DNA from: Motilibacter aurantiacus
GTDB lineage: Bacteria > Actinomycetota > Actinomycetes > Motilibacterales > Motilibacteraceae
Length of the DNA stretch: 64,000 bases
Direction of reading: 5' to 3'
Assembly (NCBI RefSeq): GCF_011250645.1
Contig: NZ_JAANNO010000001.1
Location: 103,196 to 167,195, forward strand
Both the position numbers and the translations under genes were made by a program. The first letter of the stretch is position 1, and each line of letters begins with the position of its first letter. This document shows positions 25,994 through 34,904 of the stretch, in pieces. The notes beneath the pieces were generated by a model, which made no database searches, was not told the DNA's origin, and worked only from the letters and a program-made list of their open reading frames with translations.

Positions 25994-26767
25994 ATGACAC
26001 TCCTGGGGGACCTGGTCACGGCGGTCCGCTCCGGCCGCATCGAGGTGCTCGACCTCACCGCGCCGCTCGTCGACTCGACCCCGATCCTGCTGCTGCCCGA
26101 GCCCTTCGGCAACACCCGCCCGTTCCGGCTCGAGGAGATCAGCCGCTACGACGACCGCGGCCCGGCGTGGTACTGGAACAACATCTCGACCGGCGAGCAC
26201 ACCGGCACCCACCTCGACGCTCCCGTGCACTGGGTGACCGGGCAGGGCCTCGCCGACGTCTCCCAGATCCCCGCGCGCGAGCTGGTCGGCGCCGCGGCCG
26301 TGCTCGACTTCACCGCGGAGTCGGCCGCCGACCCCGACTTCCTGCTCGAGGTCGAGCACGTCAAGGCGTGGGAGGCCGAGCACGGGCAGCTGCCGGAGCA
26401 GGGCTGGCTGCTCTACCGCACCGGCTGGGACGCCCGTTCGCACGACCAGGAGGCATTCCTCAACGCCGACGAGGCCGGCCCGCACACGCCGGGCATCTCC
26501 GTCGAGTGCGCGCGCTGGCTCGCTGAGGAGGCGCCGATCCTCGGCGTCGGGGTGGAGACCGTCGGCACCGATGCCGGCGCGGCGGCCGGCTTCGACCCGC
26601 CCTTCCCCTGCCACTCCTTCCTGCTCGGCGCCGGCAAGTACGGCCTCACCCAGCTGCAGAACCTCGCCCTGCTGCCGCCGACGGGGGCGGTCCTGGTCAC
26701 CGCGCCGCTGCCCATCGTCGGGGGGTCGGGCAGCCCTGCCCGCGTCCTGGCCCTCCTCGAGCGCTGA
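25994..26767 (+). CDS. Cyclase/kynurenine formamidase-like metal hydrolase
   Basis: A 257-residue protein of the cyclase family. It has the defining motif HTGTHLDAPVH near residue 68 (HxGTHxDxPxH, metal ligands), with further conserved parts LLYRTGWDARSH and GPHTPGISVECARWLAE, then GVGVETVGTDAG. Family members hydrolyse amide or lactone-type bonds. The next gene, a ThDP enzyme, starts 11 bp downstream, so the two very likely form one catabolic operon. The substrate cannot be read from the sequence. Confidence 0.88.
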   Translation: MTLLGDLVTAVRSGRIEVLDLTAPLVDSTPILLLPEPFGNTRPFRLEEISRYDDRGPAWYWNNISTGEHTGTHLDAPVHWVTGQGLADVSQIPARELVGAAAVLDFTAESAADPDFLLEVEHVKAWEAEHGQLPEQGWLLYRTGWDARSHDQEAFLNADEAGPHTPGISVECARWLAEEAPILGVGVETVGTDAGAAAGFDPPFPCHSFLLGAGKYGLTQLQNLALLPPTGAVLVTAPLPIVGGSGSPARVLALLER

Positions 26768-26777
26768 CCGCCGCAGC

Positions 26778-28430
26778 ATGCTGGTCGCGGAGGCCGTCGG
26801 CCGGACCCTCGCGCTGCTCGGCTGCGACACCGTCTTCGGCGTCGTCGGCAGCGGCAACTTCCACGTTACCAACGCGCTCGTGGCGGAGGGGGCACGCTTC
26901 GTCGCCGCGCGCCACGAGGGCGGCGCCGCCACCATGGCCGACGCGTACGCCCGCACGAGCGGCAAGGTCGGCGTGCTCTCCCTGCACCAGGGCTGCGGGC
27001 TGACCAACGCGCTCACCGGCATCACCGAGGCCGCGAAGAGCCGCACCCCGCTGGTGGTGCTCGCCGCCGAGGCGACGTCCCCCCGGTCGAACTTCGCGGT
27101 GGACCAGGACGCGCTCGCGGCCGCGGTCGGCGCGGCCCCGGAGCGGGTGGCCTCCGGGGGGAGCGCCGTCCAGGACGTGATGCGAGCGTTCCGTCGCGCT
27201 CGGGACGAGCGGCGCACGGTGGTGCTGAACCTCCCGCTGGACGTGCAGGCCGAGCTGTCCGGCCGGCTGCCCGAGGCCGCGGTCGCGGGCCTGCCGCCCG
27301 GCCCGCAGCCGCTGCGCCCGCGCCCCCAGGACGTCGCCCGGCTCGCCGACGCCCTCGCGGCGGCGGACCGCCCGGTGTTCATCGCCGGGCGGGGCGCCCG
27401 GTCGCCCGCCGCTCGCGACCGGCTGCTCGAGCTCGCCGACGCGACCGGCGCGCTCGTCGCCACGTCCGCGGTCAGCAAGGGCCTCTTCGCGTCGAGCCCG
27501 TGGTCCCTCGACGTGTCCGGCGGGTTCGCGTCCCCGCTCGCGGCCGAGCTGATCGCGGGCTCGGACCTCGTCGTCGGCTGGGGCTGCTCGCTCAACATGT
27601 GGACGCTGCGCCACGGCCGGCTCATCGGCCCGGGCGCCGCCGTCGCGCAGGTCGACGCCGACCCCGCCGCGCTCGGGGCCTACGTGCCCGTCCGCGTCGG
27701 CGTCGTCGGTGACGTGGCGGTCACCGCCGCCGCGGTCACGCACGAGCTGCAGGCCCGGTTCCGCCAGGCCCGCGGCTGGCGGACCGCAGTCCTGCGCGAC
27801 CGGCTGTCCCGGCGCATCCGCTGGCGGGACGTGGCGTACGACGACGGCAGCGCGCGCGGGCGCATCGACCCGCGGACGCTCACCATCGCCCTCGACGACC
27901 TGCTTCCCGCCGAACGCGTCGTGGCCGTCGACTCCGGCAACTTCATGGGCTACCCGAGCATGTTCCTCTCGGTCCCCGACGAGAACGGCTTCTGCTTCAC
28001 CCAGGCGTTCCAGTCGGTCGGGCTCGGCCTCGCGACGGCCATCGGGGCGGCGCTGGCCCGGCCGGACCGGCTGCCGGTCGCGGCGCTGGGCGACGGCGGG
28101 GCGTTGATGGGCGCCTCCGAGCTCGAGACGGCCGTCCGGCTCGGGCTCGGCATGGTCGTGGTGGTCTACGACGACGCGGCGTACGGCGCCGAGGTGCACC
28201 ACTTCGGGCCCGACGGCCACCCGCTCGACAACGTCCAGTTCCCGGAGGCCGACATCGCCGCGATCGGCCGCGGGTTCGGGTGCGAGGCCGTCACCGTGCG
28301 CTCGCGCGAGGACCTCAGGGGCGTGCGGGAGTGGCTCGAGGGGCCTCGGGACCGGCCGCTGCTGCTCGACGCGAAGGTGACGCGCGACCGGGCCTCGTGG
28401 TGGTTGGACGAGGCGTTCCGCGGGCACTGA
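26778..28430 (+). CDS. Thiamine diphosphate-dependent enzyme (acetolactate synthase-like)
   Basis: A 550-residue protein with the three-domain ThDP fold: PYR domain (residues 1-170, catalytic Glu in RHEGGAATMADAYAR), a central NAD-like domain (about 185-325) and a PP domain (about 365-540). In the PP domain the GDG motif is present (ALGDGGALMG), but the usual distal Asn pair about 27 residues on reads Asp-Asp (VVYDDAAYG). Wording resembles acetolactate-synthase-like decarboxylases of unknown substrate. It follows the cyclase by 11 bp, suggesting hydrolysis then decarboxylation or C-C cleavage of one compound. Not ilvB: no ilvN-like neighbour. Confidence 0.87.
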   Translation: MLVAEAVGRTLALLGCDTVFGVVGSGNFHVTNALVAEGARFVAARHEGGAATMADAYARTSGKVGVLSLHQGCGLTNALTGITEAAKSRTPLVVLAAEATSPRSNFAVDQDALAAAVGAAPERVASGGSAVQDVMRAFRRARDERRTVVLNLPLDVQAELSGRLPEAAVAGLPPGPQPLRPRPQDVARLADALAAADRPVFIAGRGARSPAARDRLLELADATGALVATSAVSKGLFASSPWSLDVSGGFASPLAAELIAGSDLVVGWGCSLNMWTLRHGRLIGPGAAVAQVDADPAALGAYVPVRVGVVGDVAVTAAAVTHELQARFRQARGWRTAVLRDRLSRRIRWRDVAYDDGSARGRIDPRTLTIALDDLLPAERVVAVDSGNFMGYPSMFLSVPDENGFCFTQAFQSVGLGLATAIGAALARPDRLPVAALGDGGALMGASELETAVRLGLGMVVVVYDDAAYGAEVHHFGPDGHPLDNVQFPEADIAAIGRGFGCEAVTVRSREDLRGVREWLEGPRDRPLLLDAKVTRDRASWWLDEAFRGH

Positions 28431-28559
28431 CCGGCCTGTCGGCCCGAGGGGGCGGACCGGCCGGGGAGCCGTCGTCGGCACGCGCCAGGGCGGCCTGCGG
28501 GGCTGTACGGTCGAAGCCATGCAATGCCGTCGGTCAGAGCTCCCGGAGGGACGACGCGG

Positions 28560-30515
28560 ATGAGGACGGGCATCGACACGGAGCACCTCGTGCCCTCCGT
28601 CCGCCCCCAGGACGACCTGTTCCGCCACGTCAACGGCAAGTGGCTGGACGAGGCCGAGATCCCTGCCGACCGGGCCTTCGACGGGGTCTTCTACCACCTG
28701 CGGGACGCCGCGGAGGAGTCGCTGCGCGCGATCCTCGAGGCCGCGGCCGCGTCCGACGCGCCCGCTGGAAGCGAGCAGCGCAAGATCGGCGACCTCTACG
28801 CCAGCTTCCTCGACGCGGAGCGGGCCGAGCGCCTCGGGGCCGGGCCGATCGCGGGCGACCTCGCCCGGTCGCTCGCCCTGCCGGACCGCGCGGCGCTCGT
28901 GCGCACGCTCGGGGAGCTCGCCCGCGGCGGGGTCATGGGCCCGTTCGTGATGTGGGTCAACACCGACGCCCGGCAGTCGGACCGCTACGTGCTCTACGTG
29001 GGCCAGGCCGGCCTGGGGCTCCCGGACGAGTCGTACTACCGGGACGACAAGTTCGCCGAGATCCGCGAGGCCTACGTCCTGCACGTCACGCGGATGCTGG
29101 AGCTGGCCGGCGTCCCCGACCCCAAGGCCGCGGCGCAGCGCGTCTACGAGCTCGAGGCCCGGCTCGCCGGGTCCCACTGGGACCGGGTGAGCAACCGCGA
29201 CGCGGAGAAGACGTACAACAAGGTGGACCGGGCCGGGCTGGCCGCGCTCACCCCGGGCTTCGACTGGGCCGCGTGGGCCGACGCTCTCGGCGCCCCCGCG
29301 TCGCTGCTCGACGAGGTCATCGTCCGCCAACCGTCCTACCTCACCTCGCTGGCCGCCGCGCTCGACGAGGTGCCGCTCGAGGTGTGGCGCGAGTGGCTTG
29401 CCTGGCGGGTCGTCCGCGCCGCCGCCCCGTACCTCAGCTCGGCGTTCAGCGAAGAAAGCTTCGCGTTCTACGGCACGACCCTCACGGGCGCCCCCGAGGA
29501 GCGCGCCCGGTGGAAGCGGGCCGTCTCCTTCGTCGAGGGCGCCATGGGCGAGGCGGTCGGCAAGCTCTACGTCGCCGAGCACTTCCCGCCCGCCGCCAAG
29601 TCCGTGATGCAGGGCCTCGTCGCCAACCTCGTCGAGGCGTACCGGCAGGACATCACGACGCTGGACTGGATGAGCCCGGAGACGAAGGCCCGCGCGCTGG
29701 ACAAGCTCGAGCGCTTCACGCCGAAGATCGGCTACCCCGACAAGTGGCGGGACTACTCGTCGCTCGAGGTCGACCGCGAGGACCTCGTCGGCAACCTGCG
29801 CCGCGCCGAGGCGTACGAGCTCGAGCGCGATCTAGCGAAGGTGGGTTCGCCCATCGACCGCACCGAGTGGTTCATGACGCCGCAGACGGTCAACGCCTAC
29901 TACAACCCCGGGATGAACGAGATCGTCTTCCCCGCGGCGATCCTGCAGCCGCCCTTCTTCGACATGGAGGCCGACGACGCCGTCAACTACGGCGCGATCG
30001 GGGCGGTCATCGGCCACGAGATCGGCCACGGTTTCGACGACCAGGGGTCCAAGTACGACGGCGACGGCAACCTCAACGACTGGTGGACCGACGCGGACCG
30101 TGCCGCGTTCGAGGAGCGCACCGCGAAGCTCATCGCGCAGTACGACGAGTTCGAGCCGGCCCAGACACCCGGCCACAAGGTCAACGGCAGCCTCACCGTC
30201 GGCGAGAACATCGGCGACCTCGGCGGCGTGACCATCGCCTACAAGGCCTACCTGCTCTCGCTCGACGGTGCGGAGCCGCCCGTCCTCGAGGGCATGACCG
30301 GGCACCAGCGCTTCTTCTGCAGCTGGGCCCAGGCCTGGCGGAGCAAGGGGCGCGACGCCGAGGTGCTGCGCCGCCTCGCCATCGACCCGCACTCCCCCGG
30401 GGAGTTCCGCTGCAACGGCGTCGTCCGCAACCTCGAGGAGTTCCACGCGGCGTTCGCCGTCCAGCCGGGCGACGGGCTCTGGCTGGAGCCGGAGGAGCGC
30501 GTACGCATCTGGTGA
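28560..30515 (+). CDS. M13-family zinc metallopeptidase (PepO/neprilysin-like)
   Basis: A 651-residue peptidase. The zinc site HEIGHGFDDQG (HExxH) and the downstream ENIGDLGG (third ligand Glu) are in the last third, with NAYYNP upstream as in neprilysin. The first 400 residues give the helical M13_N lobe (PQDDLFRHVNGKWLDEAEIP). There is no signal peptide, so it is likely cytosolic. ATG 28560 is preceded by GGAGGG, better than the in-frame ATG at 28524. A terminator-like hairpin follows. Confidence 0.94.
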   Translation: MRTGIDTEHLVPSVRPQDDLFRHVNGKWLDEAEIPADRAFDGVFYHLRDAAEESLRAILEAAAASDAPAGSEQRKIGDLYASFLDAERAERLGAGPIAGDLARSLALPDRAALVRTLGELARGGVMGPFVMWVNTDARQSDRYVLYVGQAGLGLPDESYYRDDKFAEIREAYVLHVTRMLELAGVPDPKAAAQRVYELEARLAGSHWDRVSNRDAEKTYNKVDRAGLAALTPGFDWAAWADALGAPASLLDEVIVRQPSYLTSLAAALDEVPLEVWREWLAWRVVRAAAPYLSSAFSEESFAFYGTTLTGAPEERARWKRAVSFVEGAMGEAVGKLYVAEHFPPAAKSVMQGLVANLVEAYRQDITTLDWMSPETKARALDKLERFTPKIGYPDKWRDYSSLEVDREDLVGNLRRAEAYELERDLAKVGSPIDRTEWFMTPQTVNAYYNPGMNEIVFPAAILQPPFFDMEADDAVNYGAIGAVIGHEIGHGFDDQGSKYDGDGNLNDWWTDADRAAFEERTAKLIAQYDEFEPAQTPGHKVNGSLTVGENIGDLGGVTIAYKAYLLSLDGAEPPVLEGMTGHQRFFCSWAQAWRSKGRDAEVLRRLAIDPHSPGEFRCNGVVRNLEEFHAAFAVQPGDGLWLEPEERVRIW

Positions 30516-30532
30516 GCTGACGCTCGTCCTTC

Positions 30533-30560
30533 GGGCCGCCCGCCGCACGGTGGGCGGCCC
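30533..30560 (+). terminator. Hairpin terminator after the M13 peptidase gene
   Basis: GGGCCGCCC (30533-30541) pairs with GGGCGGCCC (30552-30560), 17 bp after the stop. No T-tract. Confidence 0.6.
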
Positions 30561-30924
30561 GTCGCGTTCCCGGTGGCGAGGCGCGAGGGGCGCTTCCGCG
30601 GACGTGCCGTGTCAGGCTGGGAGAGGCTGCCTGCCCGGGGCCACGTGTCGCGATCGGGCCACCTGCGCCGCGTCAGGGGCACCTCGGCCGTGGCAGGACG
30701 CGGCGTGAGTGCCCCTCCCGCCGTGGACGTCGCGCCCTGACCCTCCACCAGCGCGCCGCCCCACCTCGCACCCCAGGCCCGTCACGCCGACGCCCTGGCG
30801 ATCGCCCGCCCCACAGGTTCAGCAACGAGCTCCACCTCTTTCCGGGCGACCCGTAGCGGATCTCCCGGAATTCCTCGGACAGCCACCCAACCGCCCCTGC
30901 TACCGCTCCGAAGGAAGGGTGTGC

Positions 30925-31024
30925 GGCGGGAAGGATCACCGCCCAGGAAGCGAAGGGAGGCGACAGCAACACCCCGGGGACACGTCCCCCACGCTTCGCC
31001 GCAGCAATGCACTTCACCGAAGTG
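30925..31024 (+). promoter_or_regulatory. Structured leader upstream of the ferritin-like gene
   Basis: The gene-free stretch 30561-31077 shows no coding signal. Its last 150 bp can fold into successive hairpins: GGCGG/CCGCC (30925-30943), GCGAAG/CTTCGC (30950-30999) enclosing GGGGA-CACG-TCCCC (30976-30989), and CACTTC-acc-GAAGTG (31010-31024). Several helices in a row just before a start codon suggest a cis-regulatory RNA. I do not match it to a known riboswitch. Confidence 0.4.
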
Positions 31025-31077
31025 CCCTACAGCTGTCGATGACCTGCAGAAGCGTCACATCACTCCACCCGTGCAGA

Positions 31078-32022
31078 ATGGGGTTTCGCATGTTCGGAAA
31101 GTCCCTCGTCGTCGACATGGTCAACAGGAGCGCAGAGAACGCCACCGACCGGCGCGCTTTCCTGCGCAGTGCCGGGTTCGCCGGCCTCGGCGTGGCGGGT
31201 GCCGGCGCGCTCGCTGCAGTGGGCGCGGGTGAGGCGCACGCCGACGAGGCGAGCGACGGCGCCGTGCTGAACTTCGCGCTGAACCTCGAGTACCTCGAGG
31301 CCGAGTTCTACTCGCACGCCGCGTACGGCAAGGGCCTGGACGATGCGCTGACGACCGGCACCGGCACGCAGGGCGGCGTCATCGGCGGCCGCCGCGTCCC
31401 GTTCAAGACCACGTCGATCGCCCAGTTCGCCACGGAGATCGCCGCGGACGAGATCCACCACGTGAAGTTCCTGCGCAAGGCGCTCGGCGGCGCGGCCGTC
31501 TCGCGCCCCGCGATCGACCTGAAGACGAGCTTCACCGCGGCCGCCCGCGCCGCCAAGCTCATCGGGCCGAACCAGACGTTCGACCCGTTCGCGAACGAGA
31601 ACAACTTCATGCTGGCCGCGTTCATCTTCGAGGACGTCGGCGTCACGGCCTACAAGGGTGCGGCCCCGCTCATCACGAACAAGGCCTACCTCGAGGCAGC
31701 AGCCGGCATCCTCGCCGTCGAGGCCTACCACGCCGCGACGATCCGCACCTCGCTGTGGAACCGCGGGCTGGTCAAGGAGACCATCGCCATCTCCGACGCC
31801 CGTGACTCGCTGCACGGCGGCGCCGACTCCGACCAGGGCATCGGCTACCCGCGCGGCGACAAGAGCTGGTTCGCCAACATCGTGCCGGCGGACAACAACG
31901 GCATCGCGTTCAGCCGCACCCCCGGCGAGGTGCTCAACATCGTCTACCTCTCGCCCGACAAGGTCACCAAGGGCGGGTTCTTCCCCGCCGGCGTCAACGG
32001 CGCCGTCAACGCCAGCAGCTGA
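31078..32022 (+). CDS. Tat-exported ferritin-like domain protein
   Basis: A 314-residue precursor with a twin-arginine signal (DRRAFLRSAGFAGLG near residues 24-38, cleavage near A-H-A-D). The mature part is a four-helix ferritin-like bundle with carboxylate/His ligands in LEYLEAEFYSHA, AADEIHHVKFLRK, FEDVGVTAYKG and GILAVEAYHAATIR. It resembles the PCC13-62 dessication-related and halo-archaeal/actinobacterial ferritin-like exported proteins. Start ATG 31078 is chosen; an in-frame ATG at 31090 is also possible. A strong terminator follows. Confidence 0.88.
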   Translation: MGFRMFGKSLVVDMVNRSAENATDRRAFLRSAGFAGLGVAGAGALAAVGAGEAHADEASDGAVLNFALNLEYLEAEFYSHAAYGKGLDDALTTGTGTQGGVIGGRRVPFKTTSIAQFATEIAADEIHHVKFLRKALGGAAVSRPAIDLKTSFTAAARAAKLIGPNQTFDPFANENNFMLAAFIFEDVGVTAYKGAAPLITNKAYLEAAAGILAVEAYHAATIRTSLWNRGLVKETIAISDARDSLHGGADSDQGIGYPRGDKSWFANIVPADNNGIAFSRTPGEVLNIVYLSPDKVTKGGFFPAGVNGAVNASS

Positions 32023-32047
32023 CCCGGCACGTTCGCACCGCAGGCAC

Positions 32048-32077
32048 GGGAGGCCGGGCGCCCACGCCCGGCCTCCC
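32048..32077 (+). terminator. Strong hairpin terminator
   Basis: A perfect 13-bp stem (GGGAGGCCGGGCG / CGCCCGGCCTCCC) with a CCCA loop, 26 bp after the ferritin-like stop. Confidence 0.75.
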
Positions 32078-32101
32078 GGGGGCATCCGAAGGAGCAGCTC
32101 C

Positions 32102-32251
32102 GTGTTCGACTCGACGCATCTCGTCCGGCCCGCCCTCGCCCTGTACGCCGGGGCGGTGGCGGTCGCCGCCGCCACCGCGCAGTGGGTGCCCGCGCTCGTG
32201 ATCGCAGCCGGTGCCGGCGCGCAGACGGCGTACCGCCGGGCGCGCGGCTGA
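32102..32251 (+). CDS. 49-residue membrane peptide coupled to the Nramp gene
   Basis: GTG 32102 has an AAGGAG site 7 bp upstream. The frame codes for 49 residues with two hydrophobic segments (ALALYAGAVAVAAATAQW and VPALVIAAGAGAQ) and a basic end (YRRARG). Its TGA overlaps the next ATG by one base (TGATG), so it is coupled to the Nramp transporter. A small membrane partner of the transporter is a reasonable guess. Confidence 0.65.
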   Translation: MFDSTHLVRPALALYAGAVAVAAATAQWVPALVIAAGAGAQTAYRRARG

Positions 32252-33528
32252 TGTTCGACCCGGCCCTCTACGACCGGCGGGTCCTGCCCGGCGGCAGCCG
32301 GCGGCTCCTCCCCGACCGGCGCGTACGCCTCGGCACCCTCGCCCGGACGGCCGGCCCGGGGCTCGTGGTCGCCGTCGCGTACGTCGACCCCGGCAACTTC
32401 GCCACGAACGTGCAGGCCGGCGCCCTGCTCGGCAGCCGCCTGCTGTGGGTCGTCCTCGCGGCCAGCGCCGTCGCGATGCTCGTGCAGTACCTCGCGGCGA
32501 AGGCCGGCGCGGTCACGGGCCGCAGCCTGCCCGAGCTCTGCCGCGACACCTACCCGCGGCCGGTCACCGCCGGCCTGTGGGTCAGCGCCGAGGTCGTCGC
32601 CATGGCCACCGACTTCGTCGAGATCGTCGGCGGCGCGATCGCGCTCCACCTGCTGTTCGGGATGCCCCTGCCGGTGGGCGGGGCGCTCGTCGGCCTGGCC
32701 GGGACCCTGCTGCTGCTCCTGCGCGGGCGGCGCAGCCGGTTCCAGGGCGCGGTGGCGGCCCTGCTCGCGGTCATCGTCGGCTGCTTCCTCTACGCGGCCT
32801 GGCAGCTGGGTGTGGGCAGCCCCGCGCAGCTGGCCGGCGGCCTCGTCCCCGGCTTCGGCGGCTCGGACGGCCTGCTGCTCGCCACCGGCATCGTCGGGGC
32901 GACGATCATGCCGCACGCGGTGTACGTCCACTCTGCGCTGACCGCCGAGCAGCGCAGCGCGAGGCTGCGCCGTTGCAGCGGCGCGACCCTGCGCGCGCAC
33001 CGGGTCGACGTCATGGCCGCCCTCGGCGTCGCCACCGTGACCAACGCGGCGATCCTGCTCGTGGCAGCCTCCGCCCTGCACGTGCCCGGCGCCACCACGG
33101 TCGTCGACACCCTCGACGACGCGTACGCGGGGTTGAAGGCCGCCAGCCCCGCGGTGGGCCTGGCCTTCGTCCTGGCCCTGCTGGTCGCCGGGCTGGCCGC
33201 CTCCTGCGTCGGCACGTACGCCGGCGACGTCGTCATGCAGGGCTTCCTGCGCCGGCGGGTGCCCGTGCTCGTCCGGCGGGCCGTGACCCTCGCCCCGGCG
33301 CTCGCCCTGCTCTGCACGGGCGTCGAGCCGACCAAGCTGCTCCTGCTCAGCCAGGTCGTCCTCTCGGTCGGGCTGCCGGCCGCCCTGCTGCCGCTGCTGC
33401 ACCTGACGGCCAAGCGGTCGGTCATGGGCGAGCACGTGAACCGGCGCTCGACGACGGCGACCGCGGCGCTGGCGTGCGCGGCGGTGGTCACGCTGAACGG
33501 CGTGGTGCTTGCCACCGCGCTGGGTTGA
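32251..33528 (+). CDS. Nramp/MntH-type divalent metal transporter
   Basis: A 425-residue membrane protein with about 11 helices. Helix 1 has the metal site motif DPGN (AYVDPGNFATN) and helix 6 the motif GATIMPHAVYVHSAL with the key Met-Pro-His. These define Nramp transporters that import Mn2+ (or Fe2+) with protons. It is coupled to a 49-residue peptide and lies after the exported ferritin-like gene, suggesting a local link to metal handling, although a terminator separates them. Start is ATG 32251. Confidence 0.93.
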   Translation: MFDPALYDRRVLPGGSRRLLPDRRVRLGTLARTAGPGLVVAVAYVDPGNFATNVQAGALLGSRLLWVVLAASAVAMLVQYLAAKAGAVTGRSLPELCRDTYPRPVTAGLWVSAEVVAMATDFVEIVGGAIALHLLFGMPLPVGGALVGLAGTLLLLLRGRRSRFQGAVAALLAVIVGCFLYAAWQLGVGSPAQLAGGLVPGFGGSDGLLLATGIVGATIMPHAVYVHSALTAEQRSARLRRCSGATLRAHRVDVMAALGVATVTNAAILLVAASALHVPGATTVVDTLDDAYAGLKAASPAVGLAFVLALLVAGLAASCVGTYAGDVVMQGFLRRRVPVLVRRAVTLAPALALLCTGVEPTKLLLLSQVVLSVGLPAALLPLLHLTAKRSVMGEHVNRRSTTATAALACAAVVTLNGVVLATALG

Positions 33529-33551
33529 GCGGCCCCCACCGCCGGTAGGGT
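33525..33551 (+). promoter_or_regulatory. Promoter of a near-leaderless DUF445 transcript
   Basis: TTGAGC (33525-33530) and TAGGGT (33546-33551), 15 bp apart, lie so that transcription would begin at or within a few bases of the ATG at 33560. There is no ribosome-binding site. Leaderless genes with TANNNT just upstream are common in actinomycetes. Confidence 0.45.
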
Positions 33552-33559
33552 CGGGGCAC

Positions 33560-34882
33560 ATGGCCAGTACCGGAGCCGCCCCCGGGCGGCACCGCACCCC
33601 CGACCGGCCCCGGGCGAGCCACGAGCCGGAGGCCATGGACAGCGACGACGTGCGCCTGCGCGACCTGCGGCGCATGAAGCGCCGCGCGACCGGGCTGCTC
33701 GCCGCCACGGCGGCGGTCTTCCTGCTGACCTTCGCCCTGCCGGACACCACCGCCGTCGGCTTCCTGCGGTCCGCAGCCGAGGCCGGGATGGTGGGCGGGC
33801 TGGCCGACTGGTTCGCGGTGACGGCGCTCTTCCGCCGCCCGCTCGGGCTCCCGATCCCGCACACCGCGCTGGTGCCGACACGCAAGGACGCGCTCGCTGA
33901 GAACCTCGGCCAGTTCGTCACGGGCCACTTCCTGACCCGCGACACCCTGCACGCCCGGCTCGCCGAGGCCCGGCTCCCGGCCCGGCTGGGCGCCGCCCTC
34001 GCGACGCCCGCCGTGGCCGAGCGGTTGAGCAAGGAGGCGACGACCGCCGCCGTCGCCGCGCTGTCGTCGCTACGCCCGGACGACCTCACCGAGGCCGCGC
34101 TGGAGCTCGCCCGGCGCGACGTGGCGGCCCGGTCGTACGCCTGCCTGCTCGGCCGCTTCCTCGCCGACCGCGTCGAGGGCGGGGCCCACCGGCCCCTCGT
34201 CGACCTGGTGCTCCCCTACCTGCGGACGTCCCTCAGCGAGAACCGCGCCACCCTGCGCGTGCACCTGCAGGACCTCGGCGACGGCATGGGGGTGCTCGCC
34301 TCGCTGTTCGTCACGGCCAAGCGGGCCGACCGGCTGCTCGGCGGTGTCATCGAGCTGCTCCGCGCGATGGAGGACGACCCGCACCACCAGCTGCGCGGGG
34401 TGCTGGAGCGCTTCCTGCGCAGCCTCGCCACCGACCTCCAGCAGGACCCGGAGCTGGCGGCCCGCGTCGACCGGCTGCTCGGCGACGTCCTCGACGACCC
34501 GCAGACCCAGAACTGGCTTTCCGGAATCGTGGACGGGGCGCTGCAGACGGCGCAGACGGCGCTCGCCACCCCGGACAGCGCGCTCCGGCAGCGCCTGACG
34601 CGCCTGCTCATGGAGCTGGGGACGCGGGCCGTCGAGGACGCGGAGTTCCAGGCGCGGCTGCAGCGCTGGTCCGAGCAGTCGGTGATGTACCTCGTCGACA
34701 ACTACGCCGAGGAGTTCACCCGCCTCGTCCGCGACACCGTGGCCGGGTGGGACGGCCCCGCGACCGCCCACCGCATCGAGCTCGCAGCCGGCCGCGACCT
34801 GCAGTTCATCCGGGTCAACGGCACCGTGGTCGGCGCGCTGGCCGGCCTTGTCATCCACGCCGTCGCGGTACTGCTCGGCTGA
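33560..34882 (+). CDS. DUF445 membrane protein
   Basis: A 440-residue protein of the DUF445 (YjiN-like) family: an N-terminal helix (about residues 38-55), GGLADWFAVTALFRRPLGLPIPHTALVP, split here as the family-defining segment, a long charged helical middle and a C-terminal membrane helix (VGALAGLVIHAVAVLLG). Both ends are in the membrane with the body in the cytoplasm. Role unknown. ATG 33560 matches the near-leaderless promoter. Confidence 0.87.
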   Translation: MASTGAAPGRHRTPDRPRASHEPEAMDSDDVRLRDLRRMKRRATGLLAATAAVFLLTFALPDTTAVGFLRSAAEAGMVGGLADWFAVTALFRRPLGLPIPHTALVPTRKDALAENLGQFVTGHFLTRDTLHARLAEARLPARLGAALATPAVAERLSKEATTAAVAALSSLRPDDLTEAALELARRDVAARSYACLLGRFLADRVEGGAHRPLVDLVLPYLRTSLSENRATLRVHLQDLGDGMGVLASLFVTAKRADRLLGGVIELLRAMEDDPHHQLRGVLERFLRSLATDLQQDPELAARVDRLLGDVLDDPQTQNWLSGIVDGALQTAQTALATPDSALRQRLTRLLMELGTRAVEDAEFQARLQRWSEQSVMYLVDNYAEEFTRLVRDTVAGWDGPATAHRIELAAGRDLQFIRVNGTVVGALAGLVIHAVAVLLG

Positions 34883-34884
34883 AG

Positions 34885-34904
34885 CCCCGTTCAGGAGAAC
34901 GGGG
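34885..34904. terminator. Bidirectional terminator between convergent genes
   Basis: CCCCGTTC-AGGA-GAACGGGG, a perfect 8-bp stem between DUF445 and DUF427; it includes the DUF427 stop codon. Confidence 0.6.

Noticed and set aside
26697-29582. A 961-codon minus-strand frame across the ThDP and M13 genes
   Set aside because: It lies opposite two firm enzyme genes with catalytic motifs and has no domain pattern of its own.
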